Shown piece by piece: positions 44,099 to 54,655 of a stretch of DNA of 64,000 bases; position 1 is the first letter of the stretch; each line of letters opens with the position of its first letter. A program made the translations under genes and the position numbers. Under the pieces are notes generated by a model, which saw nothing but the letters and a program-made list of their open reading frames with translations, was not told the origin of the DNA and ran no database searches. The DNA is from Edaphochlamys debaryana (lineage: Eukaryota > Chlorophyta > Chlorophyceae > Chlamydomonadales), in contig JAEHOE010000023.1 in assembly GCA_016858145.1 (NCBI GenBank), positions 372,001-436,000 of the forward strand, in the 5' to 3' direction.

Positions 44099-45849
44099 AT
44101 GGCCACTCGCCTGATAAGCCTGCAGCATGCTGCCGCGGCCCCCCGGCCGGTTGCCTGCCGCCGAAAGGCGCCAGATGGCACGGGCGCACGCCGGCCTACG
44201 TCAAGCAGGCTGGTCGTGCAAGCCAGCCGAAGGACGCCAGATGGCGTGGGCCCTCGCCGACCTACATCACACAGGCTGGTCGTGCAAGCCAGGATGTTTG
44301 TCCCCTCAGATGGCATTTCTGGCTCCAGTCCCGAGCGGCGTGCAGCAACCGCTCTACGCGCATTATTCACGCAGGTAGCGGCCAGGTACGCAGTTGAAAT
44401 TGGCGCCGGGCCGCTGTGGACCCAATGCCGACAGTCCATTTTCTGTCGGGGCCGTGGGGCCGGCCTCGCTTTGGGGAGGCGAGTGGTGACACACAGAGTA
44501 GGTAGTACCAAGCTATTGCTCCTGGCCGGGTCCGCGGCAAACAGTCTTGTCGCGGTCGAATCGCTGGCCTGGCGCCGCGGCCCGCGCACGCAGCCGGCTG
44601 CTCACCTTCTGACGCCAGGTGGAGCTCAGTTGTCATGGCTAACACCTCAAGCACACCAATGGCGTAGCGCCTCGCTGGAAAATCCCTTGAGGTTGCTGAA
44701 GAGGGCCCCGATTCCCCTGACCATTTGTGCGCGACCTCTCAGCTTCGCGCGCGGAAAGTGCCGACCTTTCGCTTTCGGCCTCTGCACCACCCCTCCACGC
44801 ATGCGTTGGCCAGCCTGCGCAACTGCCAAGCTGGCGCCTCGGCTGCCCTTAGCTCCTTCGACCCGCCCGTTCATGCCCCTCGACAGGGTCGTCCTCGAGC
44901 AGCTGCAGGGCCCCGCTGGCCCCACACTGACCGGCCACACCTCCTACAACCAGACCGCCTACCTGGACCTGATGGACTTCATGGGGGTGAGCCGAAGCCC
45001 CTGCCCACCCTTGGCCTACCCTGCTCCCGTTCCTGCCTCATCCATTCTCCCGGCCTGCCCTGGCTGTCTTTCCACGTCTCCCCCGTGTACGAGTTCTCCC
45101 CGACCACATTGTGCCCGGGTACCGCTCCGTGCAGTGCGAGAAAGCCTTGCAGCATGTGTACCACGCGGCTTCCATGCCCACCTCATCCGTGTGCGAGTGG
45201 CCCTGCTTGCCGTTGCCAACCTCCACCCGCATGCCTCTCGCGCCCAACAGGTGCCCATGAAGGGCGAGGGTGGCGACGAGTGGCTGGCCCTGGTCATGAA
45301 GAAGAACCACGCACTGGCGCTGCGGCTGATGGAGGTGCGGGAGGCCTACCTGGAGGAGTTCTCGTGGCAGCAGGTGTGTGGGGGGCGGGTTGGTGGGGTG
45401 TAAAGGGCTGCTGTGTGGGGTGGCTGTGTGGGTGGGTGCGGTAGGAAGAGGGTTGCGGAGCAGTGCCGGGGAGTGAAGGGAAGCGCAGGGGGCGGGGCGG
45501 GAGGGCACGGGTGCAGCGGCTCAGGCAGGCCCCAGTCGGCCGGTTCGCAGGAAGCAGAGAGCAATGCCGGGGCGGGGCTGACTTCTTACTTCCGAGCTGT
45601 GGCAACGCTGCAGAGCGCCTCTCAGTCCCACTCCCCGTCCTCCCCCGCTGACCCCCACCCCACCCCACCCCCCAGGTAGCCGAGCTGGCCACCAAGGAGA
45701 CCAAGGAGAGCAACACCAAGCTCATGCGCGCGGCCGCCATGGCCTCGCTGGCCGCGTCCTTCAGGGAGGCTCCGGGGCAGGCGGCCTGCCTCAGCGCCGA
45801 CGACATGGACGGGGGCGGCATGGGGCCGGCGGGGCACGGCTCCCCGTGA
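44099..45849 (+). CDS. RBCX: RbcX-type Rubisco assembly chaperone, plastid-targeted
   Basis: RbcX dimers bind the C-terminus of RbcL and assist assembly of Rubisco in the stroma. Four exons give about 227 aa: 44099-44385, 44887-44986, 45251-45373, 45676-45849. The start is ATG 44099 and the stop is TGA. The frame crosses every junction cleanly: ALFTQVAA|RVVLEQLQ, DLMDFMG|VPMKG, EEFSWQQ|VAELATK. The region from LFTQVAARVVLEQL, through SYNQTAYLDLMDFM, to MKKNHALALRLMEVREAYLEEFSW and ESNTKLMRA follows the plant RbcX helices (FTYVAVRIVSAQL; NPEAYMELREFL; LALRILEVRSAYC; DSNTRLMRD). The N-terminus is Arg/Ser/Ala-rich and lacks acidic residues at first, as in a transit peptide, and contains two copies of an RLVVQA cleavage-like motif. 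Exon 1 could also stop at the earlier GTAGCG, but only the later donor keeps frame and the VAA helix. Confidence 0.85.
44168..44299 (+). repeat. Two 66-bp in-frame tandem copies in the RbcX transit peptide
   Basis: Copy 1 (44168-44233) and copy 2 (44234-44299) share caggctggtcgtgcaagcca and gccagatggc. Each encodes 22 residues of the pattern (A/T)PDGxGxRRPTSxRLVVQA. Being a multiple of three, the duplication keeps the RbcX reading frame. Confidence 0.92.
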
Positions 45850-48740
45850 GCGTGGGTCTACCTCGGCCAGGGGCCCAGGGGGCCGGGGCTAGATCGGTGG
45901 GCTTGAGAGGGCAAGGGAAGGGGCAGTGTCTGCCTGGTGGGGGCCAGTGGGAAGGGGTAGTGGCTGGCTGGGCGCGGCGGCGCGCTCCCGTTCAGATGGG
46001 AGCGCGGGCGAGGGCGAGTTGAGCGGAAGAGGCAGACGGGTCTGGAGCGGAGTTGTTGAAGACCGAAGGGGGGCGTGGCTGGAGAGGAGGGAGGTCGGGC
46101 TCGAGCTCCCGGCGCGGACCAGGGGCGGGGCTTGGGCTTGATCTGCTTGACACGAATCTACGTACAGGTATCCAGCGAGCGGGCTGAGCGGGGCTCCACG
46201 CACGAGGGTAGAGGGCCTATTCACCTAGCCCGGTGCACTGGAGTGGGAGCTGCCCCGCGTTGTACTATCTAATTTGGAGCGGCTGCGCGTCGGAAGATTA
46301 CTGCTGCAAGCAGAGCGCGCTTGCCCGCTTGTTGTACGGCTTCTTGTGCGTTGTACGGCCAGTGGGTTTGTCACTAGGGCCGTACTGCACGTGTACTATC
46401 ATCGTGTGATGGGTTGTCAGTGAGTTGCGGTGACACAGGTGGTCACGATGAGACGCAGCGCCGGACCTTTATGTAGACCTCTTCAGTATACCGAATGCTA
46501 GCGCTTGGCTTCATTTGCTGACTTTCTTCATACGGCCCCTTCGAGTTGGTGAGCAGGCTCCAGGCGTTATCAGGGTGTCTCAGAGCCGTCCTGTGGTGAG
46601 GCTGTACTGGAGATGGGGAGGGTGTGCAGTCAAATCACGAGCGTAGTTGTCCAGGTTGTACAGGTTTCTGAGCTGGACATGGTCCGGGCCTGCAATAAAT
46701 TTATGCACGCGAGCGTGCGCTTCCTTGCGATTCATGTGCTCGGTACAGGGGCCTGCCTGCGGGCTACCGCAGTTTGTGTTTGCCGTAATGTGCTCTGACA
46801 TGTTTGGTGTTGGCGGAGTATGGCGTCTGCTGGCAGGCTCTCGTCACGTGTGGCAGGGGTCGGGCCCTTGCAAGGCAGCGGGCTCTCATCATGTCTAGAC
46901 ATGTTGTGGGTGGGGGGTCCGGGTCTGATTGGCAATGCTCCATGTAGCGGTGCGCTGATGCCGCGCTCAGTTGGGATAGCGTCGTGTGTTCACGTTGTGC
47001 TCTGCAGCGGCCGCTAAAACCTGACATTTGATCCGGGACTCGGAAGAGTGCAGTATGGACAGAGTCTTAAGCAGCACCTGCGGTGGGGCTCCCTTGTGGG
47101 GTGCAATTGCGCCTAATCGAGGCGTCTGGCGGGAGTGTTAGGGGCTGCTCGTCTAAGTCCCCCCCCCCGCGTGTAAGGCATTGTGCAGTGTTCTGCTGCG
47201 TTCCTCCCGGCCTTACTATGTAAGGCATTGTCAGGGTTGTCCCTGGGCATTGTGCATTGTGCTGCGTTCCTGCCGGACTGGATACGGTAAGCAGGTAACG
47301 CCGGGTGAGCCAGGGCCCAGGGGGCGAGCTGGGGAGGCAGCGGGGCTGCGGAGTAATCTGTTGGGAGGGCTGATCCATCTCACCCGAGGGCGAGGAGCAA
47401 GGCAAGTCTCGTAACCCTGCCCATCAGGCTTGCCACCAAGGCTGATGGGTAGTAAGGCTGGGGTTCTGTACTCGCAGGGGCCATTCAGCGTAGTCAGGAT
47501 GACGCTGGAGGATGACGCTGAGCGCGTCGACGTAGCCGCTGCCGCAACGGGTGCAATGGGTAGTAAGGCTGGAAGCTGTGAAGGCTGTGTTGCCACCGCG
47601 CCAGGTCAAGGCCGTGTTGCCCGTGCAGAGCGCAGGCCGCGTTCTGGCAGCATCTGTATGATGGCTGAACACGGTCAGCCGCATGTGCTGCAACGATCAA
47701 AGGCACAACAGTTCAATTGGGAACGCAGGGCTGCTGGTGCTTGATCAATGGACGGCATAGGCTTCACTCAGATGCACTGCCAAGCAGCATGCCATGCCAT
47801 GTCAACGCCTTACAGAGTCAGACGCCTCGCTGTTCTGCCCCCAACAGACACCGTCCTCCAAACAAATACCCGCGGCGGAACACTTGCCACGGCAACGCAC
47901 GCAGGCAAGCGGAGAGCAAGGCGCTCTCGACCTCATGAGAACCCAGTCAATAACGCTGGGGGCAGCACTGGGATGAAGCCCAACACCCGCTTCCTCAGGC
48001 CACAAGGCAAGAACAGCTCCCGCCATGGCGCCTGTTGGCACCCTTTGCCCGCAAAATGCGAGAACGCCATCCGAGCACTTCTTGAATGACCGCCTCTTCG
48101 AGGCGGTCAGGGTGCTTCGTCATAGGAGCGCCCCCCTTGACTAGACCCAAAACTGCGGAATCCGCGCAACTTTCCAACAACTATATACACCGGAAGACTC
48201 GAGAGAAGGAAGAAGATTTGCGAGCCACGAAAGACACCAAAAAACCTAGTCGTACAAAAAAAGGGCGTGAGCCGTGCGCGTGTCTCAGCGCGGCCCTTCA
48301 TCTATCCGATCTAGCCTCGAACCTACACCAAGGGGGCTACCACTCAGGGCATCTACGGCAGCCCGCCACTGCCGCCCCCGCCGCGCCCTCGTCGCAGAAT
48401 CCAACGCGCCTCTACGCCAACAGTTCCAGCCCTCACTGCACCCCCGTGCGCCCATGGTCGCCGGTACTACGTCCGCCCCTGGTGCAGCTCACCACACCCC
48501 GACCCCGGCACGGAGCCCTGCCGCTGCCTCTGAGCGCCGAGCACCTCCCGCCCCTTCAAGCCGTTACCGGCGAAGCCGTCAGGCATGCGTCTCCCTGCCT
48601 TCCTGCTTCCCTGCCGTCGGCTCCCCGTTCGCTATGCTCCCCAGCAATCCTCGACTCCGCTCTGCAGTCCTTGCCCACCCGCCCCCTTGCCAACCTCTGC
48701 CCTCGCCCACCCCACCCACCTCTCCTCCACGGCGTCGGGC
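45850..48740. other. 2.9-kb convergent intergenic region
   Basis: This lies between the RbcX stop and the stop of the CRT-like transporter, so it holds two 3' UTRs and perhaps spacer. Repeats: direct copies of a ggcattgtgca...ctgcgttcct block at about 47173-47210 and 47244-47276 with TGTAA motifs nearby, and gggtagtaaggctgg at about 47446 and 47562. Inverted repeats lie at 47420-47449 (13-bp arms, one mismatch) and 48087-48109 (10-bp arms). A plus-strand open frame of about 270 codons from 48086 is Pro/Ser/Leu-rich, lies antisense to the transporter 3' end and has no recognisable motif. I do not call it a gene. Confidence 0.5.
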
Positions 48741-51627
48741 TCAATCCTCCTTGGAATTCGCCGCGACCCCCGGACCCGACCCCCCCATGCTCATGGTCGC
48801 CACGGCGGGCTGCAGCGCCGGCTGCGCCCCACCCGCCCCCGCCCCCGCTGCCGCCTGCGCCGCTGCCCCCGGCCGCTGCAGCCCCAGCAGCGCCCGCCAG
48901 GAGTTGAGGTTGTAGGTGCACAGCCCCGCCATGAGCAGCGTGGCGCCCAGCAGGAAGTTGGGGCCCAGCACGGCCGGCTCCTGGGGGCAAAGCACAGCAC
49001 GCAGCACGCAGCACGCAGCACGCACGATTAAAGGGGCAGCGGCAGAAGAAGAAAACAGGCCCCGGGGGCCCCGGAGGCCACGAGGTGCGCCGCCAGGAGG
49101 CTCCAGGCCCCCACCCCACCCCTCCCAGGCCCCGCCCCTCCCCAGTCCCCACCAGGTAGGGCAGCGGCAGCGTGAAGGCGCAGATGGTGAGCGGCACCAG
49201 CGAGGAGCCGACCAGGGTGGTGGTCACGGAGCCCACGGAGCGCAGCAGCGTCAGGATGGCCACGTTGAAGACCAGGTTCATGACCACGTACCTGTGGAGT
49301 TGAGGGGGGGAAGGGATGGGGGAAGGAAGGGTTGAGAGTCAGGCGGCGGCTTCACTTGACCCCGGTCGAAGCGGTCCGGGTGACCCCGCCGCGTCCATCG
49401 GCCAGCCTCTCCTCCTTCCCAGCCCAGTGCGTCCGCGCTTCGCCAACCACCACCCAGACCCCTTCCGCTACCCTCGCTCCAGCAACCCCCGCATCCCGCT
49501 CCCGGCACCCACCCCGCCGCGAGCCAGGGCGTGAGCGGGTCCGCCCCCGGCAGCCGCCCCAGGAAGGCCTGCGCCGAGTGCGCCAGGGTGGCTGGCAGCG
49601 CCGCCGGGGAGATGCCTTTCAGCGCCAGCGTCACGGGCAGCAGCGCCACCACGAACAGCGACTGCGCCAGGGATCCGAACGAGTTGACCACGAAGATGTC
49701 CAGCGGCTGACCCAGATCGCGGGCGGCGGAGCTGCGGGCGGGGCGAGAGGCGGGTGTGGGATTGGAGAGGGGTGGGTGGGTGCTAAGGTACGGCGCTAAG
49801 GGCTGGCGGGTCGAGGGGGTCCGGGCCCAGACGGAGACCCCCGCTCCGGACGAGGCCAGGAGCCGTACACTGTGGCCTGCTCAGCACAGCTACAGCCGCC
49901 AGCGGCCTCCCCGCTCTGAGCGGGCCCCTCCCCTCCCCTCCCCTCCCAACCCCTCCACTTCCATACCCGCCCCCCTCCGCCGCTGCGCACCTGAACACGC
50001 GCTCCTTGACGCAGTTGGCGATGGCGGGGAAGGCAAAGCACGCCACGCACACCGCCACATAGCGCAGCTCCACGGCCGCCGCGGCCGAGTGCGCCACCAC
50101 GGCCGCGGGCGACACGGCGGCGGCAATCACCCCCGCCACCACCAGCCCGGCGCCCAGCAGCTGCACGCGGGAGTACCTGGGTCCAGAGGGGCCGGGCGAA
50201 GTTCGGGGTTTGGGCTTGGGGTTTTGAGAGAGAAGGGGGGCAGTAGGCGCACGTCACGTCACGCCGCGCCCCCAGTTCCACCGCCTCAGACCTCTCGGCC
50301 CCAGGCCCCCAAACTAAAGCCCTCTCCCGCCCACCCGGCCCCACCTCGTCCCCAGGATGAGGTGCGCGAACAGCAGGCTCCACACCAGGTAGGTCTGGTT
50401 GACCACCGGCAGCAGCGGCCCCGGGATGTGCGCCGCCCCCACCATGAACAGCAGCTGCGCCACCGCCTCCGCCGCGCCGATGATGAGGAAGGGCCGCTTG
50501 TCGATGGCCAACATCTCACGCGTCACGATGCCGGCCCTAGGGACGATGAGGGGGGCGGAAAAGGTTGGATGGGTGTCCGTGCGTGAGTGCGTGGGTGTGT
50601 GGGGTGTGCGGTTTTGCGGGTGTTGCGCCCAACCCCAGCCCAGCGCTAGTTGCGCAGGTGCAGACAAAGAGAAGTAGGTTGGACGGAAGAGCTCACTTTG
50701 AGCGCCAGAGTAGCGTCCCGAAGTAGGCTGCGAGGTAGGCCATGTTCTGGAGCTGAGCCAGGAAGAAGATGTGGTCCGACAGGGGCACAAGGGCCATCTT
50801 GTACAGGATGCGATTGGAGACGCCGCTGAACAGCACTAGGCCGATGAGGGCCTGGTAGGGCGTGGGTGAGCAGAGCGGCAGGGGGAGCAGGTCGCTGAGC
50901 AGCCGCTGTGGGTGGGCGTTGGGTTGGAGGAGGGGAAGAGGAGCAGGCGTCGGAGGTGCGCGGCGGAGGTGCGAGGCCCGGCGGGGTTTTGTGCTGCGGG
51001 GAGAGTCGCGGAGAGGGCTGGCTGTAGACCGACGTGTCGGGCCATGAACCTCACGGGTTTGCACTGGCTGGGGCGCGACTGGACTGAAGTCGCTGGCGGG
51101 AAAGTGTTCAGTGCCAAGATCGCAACAGCCCTGCCGTCCATCCCATCAGCAGAGGGGCCCCTGACGTGACCCGTGCGCGTGTGAGCTCAGGGGCGAGGTT
51201 CCTCGGACGGAGACACCGGGGTGCAATTGGAGAGCCCAGGGCGGGGCGGAGCACGGCGCGCCAGTGAGGGGTTATTCCGCTGCGGCGCTTCCTCGTCCCT
51301 CCGCGTCAGCCCCAACATGGCCTCTAGCAGCTCCAGCTCGCTCACCGCCAATTGCAGCCCCGTGCTCTTGTGATCGCCAACAATATCTTGAGATGATCCG
51401 CCCACGTCCGCTGCTGAAGAAAGGGCTTTCAGAGGCGGGGTTCGCCCGGCATGCGGGCGCCCTGCTACAGAGCCGGCCTCGCGCCCCTGCTGGTTGGCGC
51501 ATACTCGTAGGCTTCTACGCGACCTAAGCAAGCAGGGCGCGACTAGGTTTAGTCGCTGGGGACGCGACCGGTGCGACGTCGACGGATGCCTGAGCGCCTT
51601 GCGCTGTAAGAGGGTTTGAGTCGTCAT
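48741..51627 (-). CDS. CRT-like (chloroquine-resistance-transporter family / CLT) membrane transporter, plastid-targeted
   Basis: Member of the drug/metabolite transporter superfamily; Arabidopsis CLT proteins move glutathione and γ-glutamylcysteine across the plastid envelope. Seven exons give about 488 aa: 51346-51627, 50697-50905, 50345-50536, 49991-50176, 49513-49731, 49153-49291, 48741-48980. The N-terminal ~60 residues are Arg/Ser/Thr-rich without early acidics and include RSRRSLRVCA, a likely transit peptide. Membrane segments follow: ALIGLVLFSGVSNRILYKMAL, HIFFLAQLQNMAYLAAYFGTL, FLIIGAAEAVAQLLFMVG, PVVNQTYLVWSLLFAHLIL, LLGAGLVVAGVIAAAV, IFVVNSFGSLAQSLFVVALL, a loop with PLTPWLAAG, VTTTLVGSSLVPLTICAFTLPLPYL and FLLGATLLMAGLCTYNL. 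The NRILYKMALVPL and FFLAQLQ signatures are those of the CRT family. The C-terminal ~50 residues are Ala/Gly-rich. The substrate cannot be read from sequence. Confidence 0.9.
48993..49026. repeat. (GCAGCAC)n heptanucleotide repeat
   Basis: About four copies of a 7-bp unit lie in the last intron of the CRT-like transporter gene. Confidence 0.8.
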
Positions 51628-51872
51628 TTCCTTCGCGTTTGGCGTTGCATATCGATGTGTGCTTTGTTCGCTGTGTTTGGGTATGGGCGCAGCGACGCTG
51701 CGAACGCGGCAAGTCGTCGGATGCCCTTTGATCGGCAAGAGGTGCGCCCCAGCCCCTCCCTGGGCCATTGAACAGACAATAAACAGACATTAGAGGTGCT
51801 GCTTTCAGTTCGAGGGGATTCTTGGGCTCACTAGAACCGGTCGCCCTAGCTAGTTCCCGCCACCCGGGAGAA
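51628..51872. promoter_or_regulatory. 245-bp divergent region between the CRT-like transporter and SAL1, probable bidirectional promoter
   Basis: The two ATGs point away from each other. The middle contains an AT-richer stretch with a short direct repeat (acagacaataa / acagacatta, 51773-51795), the most obvious candidate core element. No canonical TATA box is clear. Confidence 0.65.
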
Positions 51873-54655
51873 ATGCGGGCCCAGGCGCCTTCCCGACAGG
51901 GGCTTGCAGCTGGAGCACAGCGTGCGTCGTTCTGGCCGGCGCAGCGTGCTCGCGCCTGCGCTCGCCCACGGCTCAGCGCGACAGCAATCGAGGTCGCCGC
52001 CCAGCCGCTCCAGTATGAGAAGGAGCTGACGAGCGCGAAGGAAGCCGTGAGGCTGGCATCGAGGCTGTGCACGGTGGGGCGGGGGCTGTCAGGGCCATCG
52101 CGATGGGCAGCTCGTGCACCATAACCGCTTAACGCCGACACCAACGTCAACCCACTTGTTCTGGCAGGTCGTGCAGCGCCAGCTCAGCCTGGAGGAGAAG
52201 GCGGACAAGAAGGATGCCTCCCCTGTGACGGTCGCTGACTACGGTGAGCGCGACCCCCACACATCCACTGAGGGCGCAGGGCTGGGAGCGGTGGTGCGCG
52301 GGAGCGCAGGGGTGGTGAAACCCACACGCCCCGCACCATCCATCCATCCACCCGCCCCTTACTCGCGCGCCCGCAGGCGCGCAGGCCGTGGTGGCTTGGG
52401 TGCTGCAGCGCGCCGACCCCTCCTTGCGCCTGTCCATGGTCGCGGAGGAGGACTCGGCGGAGCTGGCCACGCCCGGCGGCCGTCCCATGCTGGAGCGCAT
52501 CACGCAGCTCATCAACAGCGTCATCACGGAGGCGGACCCGGCCGCCAAGCTGACGCCGGAGGAGGTGCTGAAGCTCATAGGTGCGGGGCGGGGCGGGGCG
52601 GGGCCGGAAGGGGCGGGCTGGGAGGGGCGCTGTGGGGCGGGCTGGGAGGGGCGCTGCGGGGCGGGGCGGGCCGGGGTGGTTTGGGAGGAGTGTTGCCGGG
52701 CAGGCAGGGGTGGCAGCGGGGTGGGTGGGGCCCCACCGAGGGACCAGGAGGGTCGGGTTGTAGGGCGGTCCAGGGCGGGATCAGGGAAGAAGAGGTAGGA
52801 GCAGAGGCGTGGGTCCGCATGGCAGTGCCTGAGGGCAGTGAGGGCTGCCTTGCGTCCTCCCGACTGCCAGCCTACGCAGGGACCTCATGCAGCCCGCAGC
52901 CTCACCCTCTCCTCTCTCCTCCCCTCCTCGCCCCTTCCCCCGCTTCCCCCCCTCAGACCTGGGCAACTCCCAGGGCGGCCCCTCCGGCCGGCACTGGGTG
53001 CTGGACCCCATTGACGGCACTCGGGGCTTCGTGGGCATGCGCCAGTACGCCGTGTGCCTGGGCATGCTGCAGCAGGGGGAGGTGGGGCGGGAGGGGAGTC
53101 TGGTGGGGGGAGGGGGGCAGGGAGTAGGGCAGGAGGAGGGCAGGGCGGGGGAGAGGTGGAGGACGGATGGGTGGGGAGCGTAGGCGCAAGTGGAAGTTGT
53201 GGGAGCAGGAGGAGGGAGCGCACGTGCTGCAGGACTGCGGAGCTGCGCTTCAAGAGGCTGAGACATCCTTCCCCCCTCCTCCCCACCGTTCCGCTCCCCA
53301 GGTGGTGCTGGGCGTGCTGGGCTGCCCCAACCTGCCGCAGGGGGACGTGGAGGACGACGCGGGGGGCGCGGGGGCGGCCTCGCGCTCGGGCGACGAGGAC
53401 GTGGGCGCCCTCTTCTGGGCGCACCGGGGCGCGGGCGCCTACGCGGAGCCGCTGTGCCCCCAGCAGGGCGATCCAGCTGGATCCGCTCCGCAGCGGATCC
53501 ACGTCGTGGATCTGGCGGATTCCAGCCAGGCGCGCTTCATGGAGAGCATGGAGAGCAGGCACTCGAGCCACGGCACGGCCTCGGCCATGGTGGGCGGGGC
53601 GGGGGTTGGGGGGCTGGGAGTGGCGGGGGTGGGGAGGGGCAGCGGGGCTGTGCGGGTTGGTGGCCATAGCTGCGCTGAGGGCTGAGCCTTCTGATGCGCA
53701 GGTCATGGTTGGGGCTCCAGAGACGGCCTAGTGGGGCTCAAGGCGAGACCCAGCAAGTCCGCTGCCGACATTCATCGACTTTTGGCCCTACTGCCCTCCC
53801 ATCCCCCACCCCCACTTCCGCCCCTGCCCACCCCCAGGCCAAGGAGCTGGGCATCGTGCGGCCTTCCCTCCGCATGGACTCCCAGGCAGGGCAGGGCGGG
53901 GCGGGACGGGGCAGGGCCGAGCAGGCAACGCGGGGTGGGCAGAATGGAGTTGTCGGCTCCGGGGCCCAGGGAGTCGAGGGGAGCGGACTGTGCTACCGTA
54001 CTTCGCCACGGGGGCCATGCTTAGCAAGGTGCGGTCTCAGCCTAACACTACTCGCACCGCACCTCCCGACTGCCAACTGCCCACTCCGCACCTAACCAGT
54101 CGCTGCTCCGCCTGCCCCCTCCCCCGCAGGTCAAGTACGGGCTGCTGTCCCGGGGCGTGGCCTCCATCTTCATGCGCTTCCCGCCGCGCACCTACAAGGA
54201 GAAGATCTGGGACCACGCGGCGGGGTTCGTCATCGTGGAGGAGGCGGGCGGCAAGGTGGGAGGCGGGAGCGCGGGGGGTCGGGGCCAGGGTGGTGGGAAG
54301 GGGCAGCGCAGGTGCGGGGGTGCGTGCGGACCCGGCCTGGGACTCCAGTCGTTGCCCGCCAGCCCCTACCCGGCAACCACACGGCCCTCCTCCCTCCTTC
54401 CCTCCCTACCGCCCTGCCGCCCTACCTAACTACCGAACTAACTAACTACCGCCCTACCTACCAACCACCTGCCACCCTACCCAGGTGACGGACGCCGGCG
54501 GCGTGCGCCTGGACTTCTCCAAGGGCCGCTTCCTGGACCTGGGCCCGTTCAACGGCATCATCGCCGCGCCGCCCAAGCTGCACGCGCAGCTCGTGGCGGC
54601 GGCGGCGCGGGTGGTGGGCAGCGAGGCGGACACGCGCGCGGAGAAGATGTACTGA
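51873..54655 (+). CDS. SAL1: 3'(2'),5'-bisphosphate nucleotidase (SAL1/HAL2 type)
   Basis: Converts PAP (3'-phosphoadenosine 5'-phosphate) to AMP, and in plants also inositol polyphosphates. It detoxifies a by-product of sulfotransfer and controls the PAP retrograde signal. Eight exons give about 412 aa: 51873-52073, 52168-52243, 52377-52580, 52957-53081, 53302-53589, 53838-53885, 54130-54255, 54485-54655. The Li+-sensitive, Mg2+-dependent phosphatase motifs are all present: SPVTVADYGAQ, VAEEDS (Glu116/Glu117), LDPIDGTRGF (Asp177, Asp180) and KIWDHAAG (Asp342). VLGVLGCPNLP and DSQVKYGLLSRG also match the family. The N-terminal ~40 residues are Arg/Ala/Ser-rich with no acidic residue until IEVAAQP, so plastid or mitochondrial targeting is likely. 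The intron after exon 53838-53885 has a GC donor (CAG|GCAGGG); only that junction yields the conserved DSQ|VKYG. Confidence 0.95.
52583..52672. repeat. G-rich minisatellite in a SAL1 intron
   Basis: A GGGGC run is followed by about two copies of a 24-bp unit (gggcgggctgggaggggcgc...) and a partial copy, within the intron after exon 52377-52580. The runs of four G on the coding strand could form G-quadruplexes. Confidence 0.8.
54415..54480. repeat. (CTAC/CTAA)-type degenerate tetranucleotide repeat
   Basis: Degenerate tandem ctac/ctaa/ccta tetramers fill the 3' end of the last SAL1 intron, directly before the acceptor. Confidence 0.75.

Noticed and set aside
44374..44385. Earlier exon-1 donor of RbcX (CAG|GTAGCG)
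   Set aside because: It breaks the reading phase into exon 44887-44986 and deletes the conserved VAA helix residues; the donor after 44385 fits both.
48086..48907. Plus-strand open frame of 273 codons opposite the CRT-like transporter end
   Set aside because: It is Pro/Ser/Leu-rich with no motif, and its second half is the complement of the transporter's last exon and 3' UTR. A shadow frame is the simpler explanation.
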